Source: Streptomyces violascens | GTDB taxonomy: Bacteria; Actinomycetota; Actinomycetes; Streptomycetales; Streptomycetaceae | DNA: 64,000 bases | Assembly: GCF_014649955.1 (NCBI RefSeq) | Contig: NZ_BMUA01000002.1 | Coordinates: 620,001-684,000 of the forward strand | Direction: 5' to 3' | Shown: positions 35,252 through 43,199 of the stretch, in pieces | Layout: every line of letters begins with the position of its first letter | Position numbering within the stretch: position 1 is the first letter of the stretch | The notes under the pieces: generated by a model | What the model was told of the DNA's origin: nothing | Database searches by the model: none | What the model saw: the letters and a program-made list of their open reading frames with translations, nothing else | Program-made: the position numbers and the translations under genes

Positions 35252-36428
35252 CGGGGATCAACTCGGCGCCCGCTGCCGGGAGTTCGCGGGTGCGCCGCCG
35301 GGCGGCCAGCTCGGGCAGCAGGCTGAGGATGCCGAGTGTGGCGAGCCCGGCGCCGAGCCACAGCGGTGCCCGCAGTCCGAAGTGGTTGACGCCGACCCCG
35401 CCGAGCGAGGAGCCGATGCCGACGCCGAGCGTGATGAACGAGGAGTGCACCGAGTTCACCAGCGGCCGGGCGTTGGCGATGCGCTGCACCCGCATGACCA
35501 TCGCCGGGTTCATGGTGACCCCGACCAGGCCGATGCCCAGGATGAACACCACGGCGGGCAGGGCGAGTCGGGCGAGCAGCGCGAACCCGGTGAGGAAGAG
35601 CAGGTTCAGCGCGAGCCCGGCCGCGAGTACGTTCAGCGCGTACCGGTCGGCGAGCCGGCCCACCACGTGGTTGCCGATCACGGTCGCGGCCCCGTACGCG
35701 ATGAGCAGCACGGGGACGGTCCCGTCGGCGAAGCCGGTGACCTCGGTCAGGATCGGGCTGAAGTAGCTGAACGCGGAGAACGTCGCGCCGATGATGAACG
35801 TGCTGGTGACGAGCGCCAGCCACAGCCTGCGCCGCCGGAAGACGGCCACCTCCTGCCGGAAGCCCCCGCCGTCCTCGGCCCGGCCGAGCCGGGGCACCCC
35901 GGCCAGGGTGCACAGCGCGGCGGCCACGGTCAGCATGGTGATGGCCCAGAACGCGGCCCGCCAGCCCAGGTGTTCACCTATCAGGGTGGACAGCGGCAGC
36001 CCGAGGAGGGTGCCGAGCATCAGCCCGTTGAGCGCGACGGACGTGGCCCGGCCGCGTTCCTCGGGGCGGGTCAGCTGGGCACAGATCGACAGCGAGACAC
36101 CGAAGAACGCCTGCGAGGCGGTGCCGGTGACGACCCGCGCGAGCAGCATGACCGCGTACGTGGTGGCGGTCGCGGCCAGCACATTGCCGGCCAGGAAGAC
36201 ACCGAACAGGACCATCAGCGCCCGTTTCTGCGGCAGCCGCATCACGGCCACGGTCAGGAAGGGGCCGCCGAACGCCATGGCCAGCGCGAACGCGGTGACG
36301 AGATAGCCGATCCGAGGGACCGTGACTTCGAGGCCCGCAGCCATCTGCGGCATCAGTCCGGCGACGACGAACTCGCTGGTGACCATGGCGAATATCCCCA
36401 GGGCCAGTACGTAAACGGCGCGAGGCAT
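35229..36428 (-). CDS. MFS transporter, DHA1 (12-TM, chloramphenicol/AraJ-like)
   Basis: The protein is 399 residues with about 12 helices. VTSEFVVAGLMPQMA in helix 1 and RLPQKRALMV loop are typical of the AraJ/Cmx-type DHA1 exporters. NGLMLGTLLGLPLSTLIGE is the drug-antiporter motif C-like segment. The TetR gene lies just upstream in the same direction and is the likely regulator. It probably exports a small molecule. Confidence 0.88.
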   Translation of the reverse strand: MPRAVYVLALGIFAMVTSEFVVAGLMPQMAAGLEVTVPRIGYLVTAFALAMAFGGPFLTVAVMRLPQKRALMVLFGVFLAGNVLAATATTYAVMLLARVVTGTASQAFFGVSLSICAQLTRPEERGRATSVALNGLMLGTLLGLPLSTLIGEHLGWRAAFWAITMLTVAAALCTLAGVPRLGRAEDGGGFRQEVAVFRRRRLWLALVTSTFIIGATFSAFSYFSPILTEVTGFADGTVPVLLIAYGAATVIGNHVVGRLADRYALNVLAAGLALNLLFLTGFALLARLALPAVVFILGIGLVGVTMNPAMVMRVQRIANARPLVNSVHSSFITLGVGIGSSLGGVGVNHFGLRAPLWLGAGLATLGILSLLPELAARRRTRELPAAGAELIPVSPQRAR

Positions 36429-36545
36429 GACAGGGGTGCTCCTGTTCGGGATTTGTTCGGACTACTGGTTATGGATTGGTCGGTACAAAACTGAGCCATG
36501 AAGCACGCGTCAACCCGGCCGGATCGAGTGGGAGTTGACGAAGAA

Positions 36546-37142
36546 TCAGCTGATCAGGGTGTCCATGGCGGTGTCGATGATGCCCTCCAGGTCGGCGCGG
36601 CCGGCGCCGCCCTGGCCGGCCACCCGCAGTCCGGCGATCACGGAGTTGAGGTAACGGGCGAGGGTGAGCGGATCGCGCCGGGAGGTGATCTCGCCGGCGC
36701 TCCGGCCGGTGGCGATGACCGTGCGCAGCGCGTCGAGGCGGCGGGCCAGGTCGCGCTCCAGGAGGGCGGCGGCCCTGGTGTCGCGCCGGGCGAGCTCGAC
36801 CGTGGCGTTGACCGCGAGGCAGCCGATGCTGCGCCCGTCTCGGCGCTCCTTCATCTCGCCGTCGACAACCAGGGCGAACAGGGCCCTGATGCGCTCCAGT
36901 GGGCCGAGCCGCTCGTCCTGGAGGAGTTCGAGCTGGGTCGCCGTCATCATGTCGACATAGCGGCCGAGTGCCCGCTCGAAGAGGTCGTGCTTGCTGATGA
37001 ACGTGTTGTAGATGCTGCTGCGGCCCAGTCCGGTGGCCTCGCACAGGTCCTGGGTCGAGGTGGCCTCGTAGCCGTTCGCCCAGAACGCGCGCATGGCCGC
37101 GTCCAGGGCCCGCTCCTCGTCGAACTGTCTCGGTCGGGCCAT
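36546..37142 (-). CDS. TetR-family transcriptional regulator
   Basis: The protein is 198 residues. The helix-turn-helix spans about 10-55 (ALDAAMRAFWANGYEATSTQ, GLGRSSIYNTF, SKHDLFERAL), followed by the all-helical ligand domain (TetR_C type with RSIGCLAVNATVE). ATG at 37142. It lies 117 bp upstream of the MFS gene and presumably represses it. Both upstream regions carry a loose ATTGG...CAAAAC pattern, too weak to call an operator. Confidence 0.9.
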   Translation of the reverse strand: MARPRQFDEERALDAAMRAFWANGYEATSTQDLCEATGLGRSSIYNTFISKHDLFERALGRYVDMMTATQLELLQDERLGPLERIRALFALVVDGEMKERRDGRSIGCLAVNATVELARRDTRAAALLERDLARRLDALRTVIATGRSAGEITSRRDPLTLARYLNSVIAGLRVAGQGGAGRADLEGIIDTAMDTLIS

Positions 37143-37504
37143 GGTCGTACCGTAGCACCGTTTTGAATCGAGCTGTCCAATACGTTGCTCGGTTGACCGG
37201 ACGTTACGCGGGGCGCGGCCGGATCGTTGAACGCCTTCATGTGTACGCCGGTGTGGTGGGGCGGCGTACGGGGTGGGAGTTGGTGTCGGGGGTGACGGGA
37301 GGGGGAGGTTGTGCCGGAAGAATCGAATATGGGAACGGAAACCACCCTTTGGGGTTAACTCGCGCCAGGTGACCGCCAGTTCACTCTCAGTGCGTAAAGA
37401 TTCGGTGTCCCAAGTCGCCGGCGCGCCCCTCGATTCGCAGGAGTCCCACGAGTCCCCGTGGCGGGCGCCCGGACTGCCATGTCTCCTGTGGGGGTACCAC
37501 CGTT
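37143..37504. other. 362-bp intergenic region, two divergent promoters expected
   Basis: This gap separates the divergent TetR and LAETG-protein genes. It includes an AT-richer stretch at 37310-37365 (GAATCGAATATGGGAACGG) likely to hold the promoter of the surface protein. I see no RNA gene, palindrome or repeat copy. Confidence 0.5.
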
Positions 37505-38485
37505 TTGAACAGCAACAACTTCGGCCTGCCCTTCTGCCTGCCCGCGAACGGTCCGGCCGCACCTCGTCCGGTCGGCCGCCGCTCCGCCGCGATCGCGGCC
37601 TGCGTGGCGCTTGCCGCCGGGCCGCTGCTGCTCGCCGCGCCCGCGCGGGCCACCGGCGTCGAGGGCGACGGCGGCGGCCGGGCGAGCGCCGTCGTGCTGC
37701 GCACCGGGCTCGACGTCTCCCTGCTCAACAAGGCCGTCGACGTGCCGCTGAAGGCCACGCTCAACGAGGTGCAGGCGCCGGCCGGTGCCGAGAGGACCGC
37801 GCTGACCGTGAAGCTCGACGGGGTCGGCGGCGGGCAGCCCGTCGATGTCCTGAAGGCGGACGTGGCCACGGCCAGGGCGAGCGTCGACGCGAAGAAGGCG
37901 GAGGGCTCGTCGCGGCTGGTCAACGCCCGGCTGCACGTGCCCGGGCTTCCGCTGCTCTCCCTCGTCGAGGTGGGGGAGGTGACCTCCGGCGCGGTCTGCG
38001 AGGCGGGCCGTACTCCGGTCGCGAAGTCGAATGTGCTGGGTGCGGTGACCGTGCTCGGCAGGAAGGTCACGCTGTCGGCGGGCGGGACGACGCGGGTGCA
38101 GGTGCCGGGGGTCGGCGAGGTCACGCTCGACCTGTCGAAGGCCACGACCACCTCGCGGACCGCGGCGGCCGTCGCCCTTCGGCTGAAGGTCACGGTCAAC
38201 CCGCTCCATCTGAACGTCGCCGTGGTCAAGGGCGAGGTGACCCTTGCGGAGGCGACCTGCCAGTCGCCGAAGACGCCCGCGAAGGCTGCGCCGGCAGCGG
38301 CGGACCCGGACGCGGGTCCCGTCTCCACGGCGGTGAAGACGCAGAGCGTCGCGTCGGACACGAAGCTGGCGGAGACCGGGGGGAGTTCCGCCACGCCGTA
38401 TCTCGCGGGTGGGGCGGGGGTGCTGCTCGTGGGGGGTGCGGGGGCGCTGGTGCTGACCCGGATGCGGGCGCGGGCGCGAGGCTGA
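37505..38485 (+). CDS. SCO1860-family LAETG-anchored surface protein
   Basis: The protein is 326 residues. The signal peptide (about 25-50) ends AAPARA. The body has repeated beta-like blocks (ALTVKLDGVGGG, VTLSAGGTTRVQVPGVGEV) and two cysteines. A sorting signal follows: LAETGG near residue 290, a hydrophobic span (YLAGGAGVLLVGGAGALVL) and a basic tail. Class E sortases of Streptomyces recognise LAxTG. The start at 37505 is a TTG; a GTGGGGGT ribosome site precedes it. Adjacency to ect and cob matches the SCO1860 locus. Confidence 0.85.
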   Translation: MNSNNFGLPFCLPANGPAAPRPVGRRSAAIAACVALAAGPLLLAAPARATGVEGDGGGRASAVVLRTGLDVSLLNKAVDVPLKATLNEVQAPAGAERTALTVKLDGVGGGQPVDVLKADVATARASVDAKKAEGSSRLVNARLHVPGLPLLSLVEVGEVTSGAVCEAGRTPVAKSNVLGAVTVLGRKVTLSAGGTTRVQVPGVGEVTLDLSKATTTSRTAAAVALRLKVTVNPLHLNVAVVKGEVTLAEATCQSPKTPAKAAPAAADPDAGPVSTAVKTQSVASDTKLAETGGSSATPYLAGGAGVLLVGGAGALVLTRMRARARG

Positions 38486-38499
38486 CCCCGGGGGGCCGG

Positions 38500-38757
38500 G
38501 GCGCCGCCCGCCCGCGGGGCTGCGCCCCGGCCCCCCTTCGGCCTGCGGGCCGTGGGTGGTCGCTCGCGCGGTTCCCCGGCCCCTCAAGACTCCTTCGGCC
38601 GCGGACCGTGGACGGCCGGTCGCGCAGTTCCCCGCGCCCCTGGCAGGGTCGTCCCTGGCAGGGTGTCCAGGGGGAGGCACACCCAGCCCGTCCGGCGTTT
38701 GAGGGCGAGCGCCCTCCAGGCGCTCCCGGGGGCTGGGGCGGAGCCCCGGGATGGCCC
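38500..38757. repeat. Composite copy of the dispersed repeat (no terminal inverted repeats)
   Basis: The modules seen in the MITE-like elements recur: GGACCGTGGACGGCCG with CGCGCAGTTCCCCGCGCCCC, a second diverged copy of that module just before (near 38550-38582), then AGCCCGTCCGGCGTTTGAGG, GCGAGCGCCCT and the GGGGCGGAGCCCC hairpin. The 33-bp ends are absent. It lies between convergent genes and probably supplies their terminator. Confidence 0.7.
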
Positions 38758-38761
38758 CGTT

Positions 38762-40300
38762 TCAGCGGGTCGTCAGGGTCAGGGCCTGGTCCAGGGACTG
38801 GAGGAAGCGGTTCGTTGTGGCGCGGTCACGGACCGCCAGGCGGAGCCAGTCCGGGCCGAGGCCCGGGAACGTGTCGCCTCGGCGGGCCGCGAAGCCGAGC
38901 GTGCGCAGACGTTCTCTCACCTCCGCCGCGCCCTCGATCCGTACGAGTACGAAGGGGCCCTCCGCCGGCTCCACCACCGTCACCTCCTCGAACTCCGCCA
39001 GCCCGGCCAGCAGATGCGCCCGGTCCGAGGCCCCCCGCACCGCCGCCGCCTCGGCCTCCGCCAGCGCCCGGGGTTCCATGCAGGCGCTCGCCGCGACCAG
39101 TGCCGGGGTCGACACCGGCCACAGCGGCTGGGCCCGCTGGAGAGCGGAAATCGTCTCCGGGCCGGCCAGGACGTAGCCGATCCTCAGCCCCGCCAGGCCC
39201 CACGTCTTGGTCAGGCTGCGCAGTACGACCAGGCCGGGCAGGTCGGTGCGGCCCGCCAGGGCCTCGCGCTCGCCCGGCACCGCGTCCAGGAACGCCTCGT
39301 CCACCACCAACGTCCGCCCGGGCCGGGCGAGTTCGGCCAGTGTGCGGGCCGGGTGCAGTACCGACGTGGGGTTGGTCGGGTTGCCGACCACCACCAGGTC
39401 CGCCTCCTCGGGGACGGCAGCGGGGTCGAGCCGGAAGCCGTCCTCGGCCCGCAGCAGCACCCGCCGCACTTCGTGCCCCGCGTCGCGCAGCGCCGCCTCC
39501 GGCTCCGTGAACTGCGGGTGCACCACCACCGGGTGACGGAACGTCAGGGCGCGGGCAAGGAGCACGAACGCTTCCGCGGCGCCCGCCGTGAGCAGCACCC
39601 GTTCCACCGGGAGGCCGTGCCGTGCCGCCACCGCCGCGCGCGCGGAGCGCCCGTCCGGATAGGCGGCGAGCCCGGTCAGGGAGTCGGCGATGCGCTCCCG
39701 CAGCCAGGCCGGGGGAGTACCGGTGCGGACATTGACGGCGAGATCGGTCAGCTCGCCGCCGTCGTCGCGGACCTCGGCGTCACCGTGGTGACGCAGATCG
39801 TGCTGGGCCTCGGTGGCAGGCAGGGACATGGCTTCGCTCCTGGTGGGGGGTCCGTCGCGTCGGCCGGCGAACGGCCGGAGGTGGGGTCGACGTACGATCG
39901 CACACGTCGCCATGGCGGCACGGCCCGCGGCGCTCGACTTCCGCTTGGGGACGAGCAGTTCACCGCCCCCGGCCAGGGCGGCGGCCTCCGCCACGGACGG
40001 GGTCCCGACGGCCGCACGTACGTCGTTGGAACCGTGCGGCACCGGGATGGCCGCGAGCTCCTCGGCGGCGTACGGGACGATCGGAACCCCGAGTTCCGCG
40101 GCGGCGCCGACGATGCCCGGCTCCGTCGACTTGCCGTCCACGGTGGCCAGTTCGGTGACCGCGAGCGGATCGAGGCCCGCGTCCGACAGGGCGGCCTCGA
40201 TCAGGCCGAGCACCTCGTCGACGGACACGCCCTTCGAGGCGCCGACACCCACGACGAGCGGCGCCCCGGCGCGCTGGGGGATGCGGGCGTCGTCGGCCAT
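38762..40300 (-). CDS. cobC: CobE/CbiG-C domain joined in frame to CobC-like PLP enzyme
   Basis: One open frame of 512 residues. Residues 1-136 match the CobE/CbiG C-terminal domain (VVGVGASKGVSVDEV, VDGKSTEPGI, AVGTPSVAEAAAL). Residues about 165-512 match the Rv2231c-type CobC aminotransferase family (LAVNVRTGTPPAWL, VLLTAGAAEAF, VVGNPTNPTS, PLP lysine in LRSLTKTWGLAGLRIGY). CobC-type enzymes make or attach the aminopropanol arm precursor. An internal ATG at 39829 has AGGAG eight bases upstream, so CobC may also be made alone. Fusion by loss of the cobE stop is possible. Confidence 0.83.
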   Translation of the reverse strand: MADDARIPQRAGAPLVVGVGASKGVSVDEVLGLIEAALSDAGLDPLAVTELATVDGKSTEPGIVGAAAELGVPIVPYAAEELAAIPVPHGSNDVRAAVGTPSVAEAAALAGGGELLVPKRKSSAAGRAAMATCAIVRRPHLRPFAGRRDGPPTRSEAMSLPATEAQHDLRHHGDAEVRDDGGELTDLAVNVRTGTPPAWLRERIADSLTGLAAYPDGRSARAAVAARHGLPVERVLLTAGAAEAFVLLARALTFRHPVVVHPQFTEPEAALRDAGHEVRRVLLRAEDGFRLDPAAVPEEADLVVVGNPTNPTSVLHPARTLAELARPGRTLVVDEAFLDAVPGEREALAGRTDLPGLVVLRSLTKTWGLAGLRIGYVLAGPETISALQRAQPLWPVSTPALVAASACMEPRALAEAEAAAVRGASDRAHLLAGLAEFEEVTVVEPAEGPFVLVRIEGAAEVRERLRTLGFAARRGDTFPGLGPDWLRLAVRDRATTNRFLQSLDQALTLTTR

Positions 40301-40387
40301 GGCGGGATCCTCTCAGGCCGCTCTGGAGCGGCGGCGGAGCCGGACGTGGACATGCGGAGTGCGGGCCCCGTCGGTTAGCAAGGGCGC

Positions 40388-41110
40388 ATGGCGGTATTCG
40401 TCGCGCTCGGCGCGTTCCTGATGACCCTGGTCGGCGGCTGGACCGCCCAGCGGGTCACCGACCGGCGCCACCTGGTGCTCGGGCTCGCGGGCGGACTCAT
40501 GCTCGGCGTGGTCGGGCTCGACCTGCTGCCCGAAGCCCTGGACGCGGCCGGCGACGACCTCTTCGGGGTACCCCGCGCGCTGCTCCTGTTCGTCGGCGGC
40601 TTCCTCTTCGCGCACGTCGTCGAGCGGGTCCTCGCCGTGCGCCAGGCCGCCCACGGGGCGGGCGAGCACCGGGCCCCACAGGTCGGCGTCACCGTCGCCT
40701 CCGCGATGGTCGGGCACAGCCTGATGGACGGCGTCGCCATCGGCGCGGCCTTCCAGGTGGGCGCCGGCATGGGCGTGGCCGTGGCGCTCGCCGTCATCAC
40801 CCACGACTTCGCCGACGGCTTCAACACGTACACGATCACCAGTCTGTACGGGAACGAGAAGCGCAAGGCGCTGGCGATGCTGTTCGCCGACGCGCTCGCC
40901 CCGATGGCGGGGGCCGCCTCGACCCTGCTGTTCACCCTTCCGGAGCAGCTGCTCGGCAGCTATCTGGGGTTCTTCGGCGGCGTGCTCCTGTATCTGGCCG
41001 CCGCCGAGATCCTCCCCGAGGCCCACCACGAGCACCCCGCCCTGTCGACGCTGCTGTGCACCGTCGCGGGCGTGGGGTTCATCTGGCTGGTGGTGGGCAT
41101 CGCCGGCTGA
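40388..41110 (+). CDS. ZIP-family metal transporter
   Basis: The protein is 240 residues with about seven or eight helices. The metal-binding helices carry GHSLMDGVAIGAAF (ZIP helix IV) and HDFADGFNTYTI (helix V), with EILPEAHHEHP late. ZIP proteins import Zn, Fe, Mn or Co. Its place inside a cobalamin block, on the opposite strand, suggests cobalt supply, but the metal cannot be read from sequence. Confidence 0.85.
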   Translation: MAVFVALGAFLMTLVGGWTAQRVTDRRHLVLGLAGGLMLGVVGLDLLPEALDAAGDDLFGVPRALLLFVGGFLFAHVVERVLAVRQAAHGAGEHRAPQVGVTVASAMVGHSLMDGVAIGAAFQVGAGMGVAVALAVITHDFADGFNTYTITSLYGNEKRKALAMLFADALAPMAGAASTLLFTLPEQLLGSYLGFFGGVLLYLAAAEILPEAHHEHPALSTLLCTVAGVGFIWLVVGIAG

Positions 41111-41115
41111 GTACG

Positions 41116-42597
41116 TCATCTCGCGCAGCCCTCGGCGAACCGGCGGGCGACCTCCGGCCGGGCCGCCCAGTGCGTGTGCAGATAGCTGGCGTGCACGCCC
41201 TGCTGTACGAAGCCCTCGACGCGGCGCTCGGGGTGCACGATGCCCCATGCGGGGTCGGCGCCCGCGCCCGGCTCGATCACCGTGCGGTGGAACTCGTGGC
41301 CGCGCAGCCTCGTCCCGGCGACGGCCAGGCTGTTGTCCCGCACCGCGACGGCCTCCCGGTACCCGAGTGTGAGCCGCCCCGACATCCGCGCGTCGGCGTC
41401 GAGCACCCCGCACATGGGCTGGCCGTCCAGCGACCGCGCGAGGTAGAGCAGCCCCGCGCACTCGGCGGCCACGGGCGCCCCCGACCGCGCGAGTTCGGCG
41501 ACGGCCTTGCGGAGCGGTTCGTTGGCCGACAGCTCGGCGGCGTACACCTCGGGAAACCCGCCGCCTATCACCAACCCGCTCGTACCGAGCGGGAGTTGCT
41601 CGTCCCTGAGCGGGTCGAAGGTGACGACGTCCGCGCCGGCGGCGGCGAGCAGCTCGGTGTGCTCGGCGTAGGAAAAGGTGAACGCGGGCCCGCCGGCTAC
41701 GGCGACGAGGGGCCGCCGACCTTGATTCCGCCGGCCGTGGATCGCAGCCCCAGCCGCAATATTCAGCCCCTCCTGCGGTTGGGGAGCGGGGTTCGGGGCG
41801 GAGCCCCGTGCGAACCGGTCCGAGGCCACTTCCACCGCCGGAGGCTTGCGGGAAGGGGCGGGGCGGGGGAAATCGGAGCCCGGCTCCCACGCCTGCGTAC
41901 CCAACGGCGGAGCCGACCGCGCGAGGGCGGTCAGTGCATCCAGATCGCACCCCGCCCGCACCTGCTCCCCCATGGCCGCCACCGCGTCCACCGCATCGGC
42001 CCGACGCTCGGCGACCGGCACCAGACCCAGGTGCCGGGACGGGGTGTCGACCTGGGGGGCGCGGCGCAGGGCGCCGAGGACCGGCACGCCCACGTCCTCC
42101 ATCGCCTCGCGCAGCAGCGCCTCGTGCCGGTCCGAGCCGACCTTGTTGAGGATCACCCCGCCGAGCCGCACCTCGGGGTCCCACGACGCGAAGCCGTGGA
42201 CGAGCGCGGCCACCGACCGGGACTGCGAGGACGCGTCCACGACGAGCACCACGGGGGCGCGCAGCAGTTTGGACACCTGGGCGGTGGAGGCGAGCTCACC
42301 GAGCCCGCTCGCCCCGTCGTACAGGCCCATCACGCCCTCGACCACGGCGAGGTCGCAGCCGCGTGCCCCGTGCGCGAACAGCGGGGCCATTAGCTCGGGC
42401 CCGCACATGTACGCGTCGAGGTTGCGGCCGGGCCGCCCGGTCGCGAGCGAGTGGTACCCGGGGTCGATGTAGTCGGGCCCCACCTTGTGCGGGGACACGG
42501 CGAGCCCGGAGCGCGTGAACGCGGCCATCAGGCCCGTCGCGACGGTGGTCTTGCCGCTGCCCGACGCCGGGGCCGCGACGACGAGACGTGCTACCAC
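41116..42597 (-). CDS. cobB: Cobyrinate a,c-diamide synthase with in-frame repeat insertion
   Basis: The protein is 493 residues. The N-terminal ATPase/synthetase domain (1-235) has the P-loop PASGSGKTTVATGL and KVGPDYIDPGYH. The C-terminal type I glutamine amidotransferase domain (about 285-493) has IGGGFPEVYA and nucleophile Cys in AAECAGLLYLARS. Between them about 45 residues (SDFPRPAPSRKPPAVEVASD and onward) are encoded by a copy of the dispersed genomic repeat (41760-41869) read in frame. The GTG start overlaps cobO by seven bases. It amidates cobyrinate with glutamine and ATP. Confidence 0.92.
   Translation of the reverse strand: MVARLVVAAPASGSGKTTVATGLMAAFTRSGLAVSPHKVGPDYIDPGYHSLATGRPGRNLDAYMCGPELMAPLFAHGARGCDLAVVEGVMGLYDGASGLGELASTAQVSKLLRAPVVLVVDASSQSRSVAALVHGFASWDPEVRLGGVILNKVGSDRHEALLREAMEDVGVPVLGALRRAPQVDTPSRHLGLVPVAERRADAVDAVAAMGEQVRAGCDLDALTALARSAPPLGTQAWEPGSDFPRPAPSRKPPAVEVASDRFARGSAPNPAPQPQEGLNIAAGAAIHGRRNQGRRPLVAVAGGPAFTFSYAEHTELLAAAGADVVTFDPLRDEQLPLGTSGLVIGGGFPEVYAAELSANEPLRKAVAELARSGAPVAAECAGLLYLARSLDGQPMCGVLDADARMSGRLTLGYREAVAVRDNSLAVAGTRLRGHEFHRTVIEPGAGADPAWGIVHPERRVEGFVQQGVHASYLHTHWAARPEVARRFAEGCAR
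41760..41869. repeat. Half copy of the dispersed repeat inside cobB
   Basis: ATTCAGCCCCTCCTGCGGTT, GGGGCGGAGCCCCG and an end CCGGAGGCTTGCGGGAAGGG followed by GCGGGGCGGGG match the right half and right terminus of the MITE-like elements at 12887 and 21649. The insertion keeps the cobB frame open on the minus strand. Confidence 0.8.
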
Positions 42598-43199
42598 TCG
42601 ATGCCCCGCTGGCCCTTCTGCCCCGCGTCCATCGGGTGCTTGACCTTGGACATGTCCGTCACCAGATCCGCGTAGTCGAGCAGTGCCTGCGGCGCGTTGC
42701 GGCCGGTGATGACGACGTGCTGGGTGCCGGGACGGTCGCGCAGCACCGAGACGACCTCGTCGACGTCGACCCAGCCCCAGTGCAGCAGGTAGGCGAACTC
42801 GTCGAGGACGTAGAACTTGTACGTCTCGGCGGCCAGGTCGCGCTTGACCTGCTCCCAGCCCTCGCGGGCCTTCTCCTCGTGGGTCGGCTCGCCCTCGGCG
42901 GTCTCGCGCTGGATCCACGACCAGCCCTCGCCCATCTTGTGCCAGTCGACGGGGCCGCCCTCGCCGGACGCCCCGAGCACCTTCAGCGCGTTCTCCTCGC
43001 CGACCTTCCACTTCGCCGACTTCACGAACTGGAACACCCCGACCGGCCAGCCCTGGTTCCAGGCGCGCAGCGCCATCCCGAACGCTGCCGTCGACTTCCC
43101 CTTGCCGACACCCGTGTGCACCATGACCAGCGGCCGGTTGCGACGCTGACGGGTCGTCAGACCGTCCTCGGGTACGACACTGACCTGTCCCTGCGGCAT
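42591..43199 (-). CDS. cobO: Cob(I)yrinic acid a,c-diamide adenosyltransferase
   Basis: The protein is 202 residues with P-loop HTGVGKGKSTAAFG, WNQGWPVGVFQFVKS, and VLDEFAYLLHWGW, as in CobO/BtuR. It transfers the 5'-deoxyadenosyl group to cobalt. The ATG shares one base with the chelatase stop (TAATG). It is coupled to both neighbours in the riboswitch operon. Confidence 0.96.
   Translation of the reverse strand: MPQGQVSVVPEDGLTTRQRRNRPLVMVHTGVGKGKSTAAFGMALRAWNQGWPVGVFQFVKSAKWKVGEENALKVLGASGEGGPVDWHKMGEGWSWIQRETAEGEPTHEEKAREGWEQVKRDLAAETYKFYVLDEFAYLLHWGWVDVDEVVSVLRDRPGTQHVVITGRNAPQALLDYADLVTDMSKVKHPMDAGQKGQRGIEW

Noticed and set aside
36429-37200. Common TetR operator before the TetR and MFS genes
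   Set aside because: The ATTGG...CAAAAC resemblance has different spacing in the two places and no dyad symmetry.
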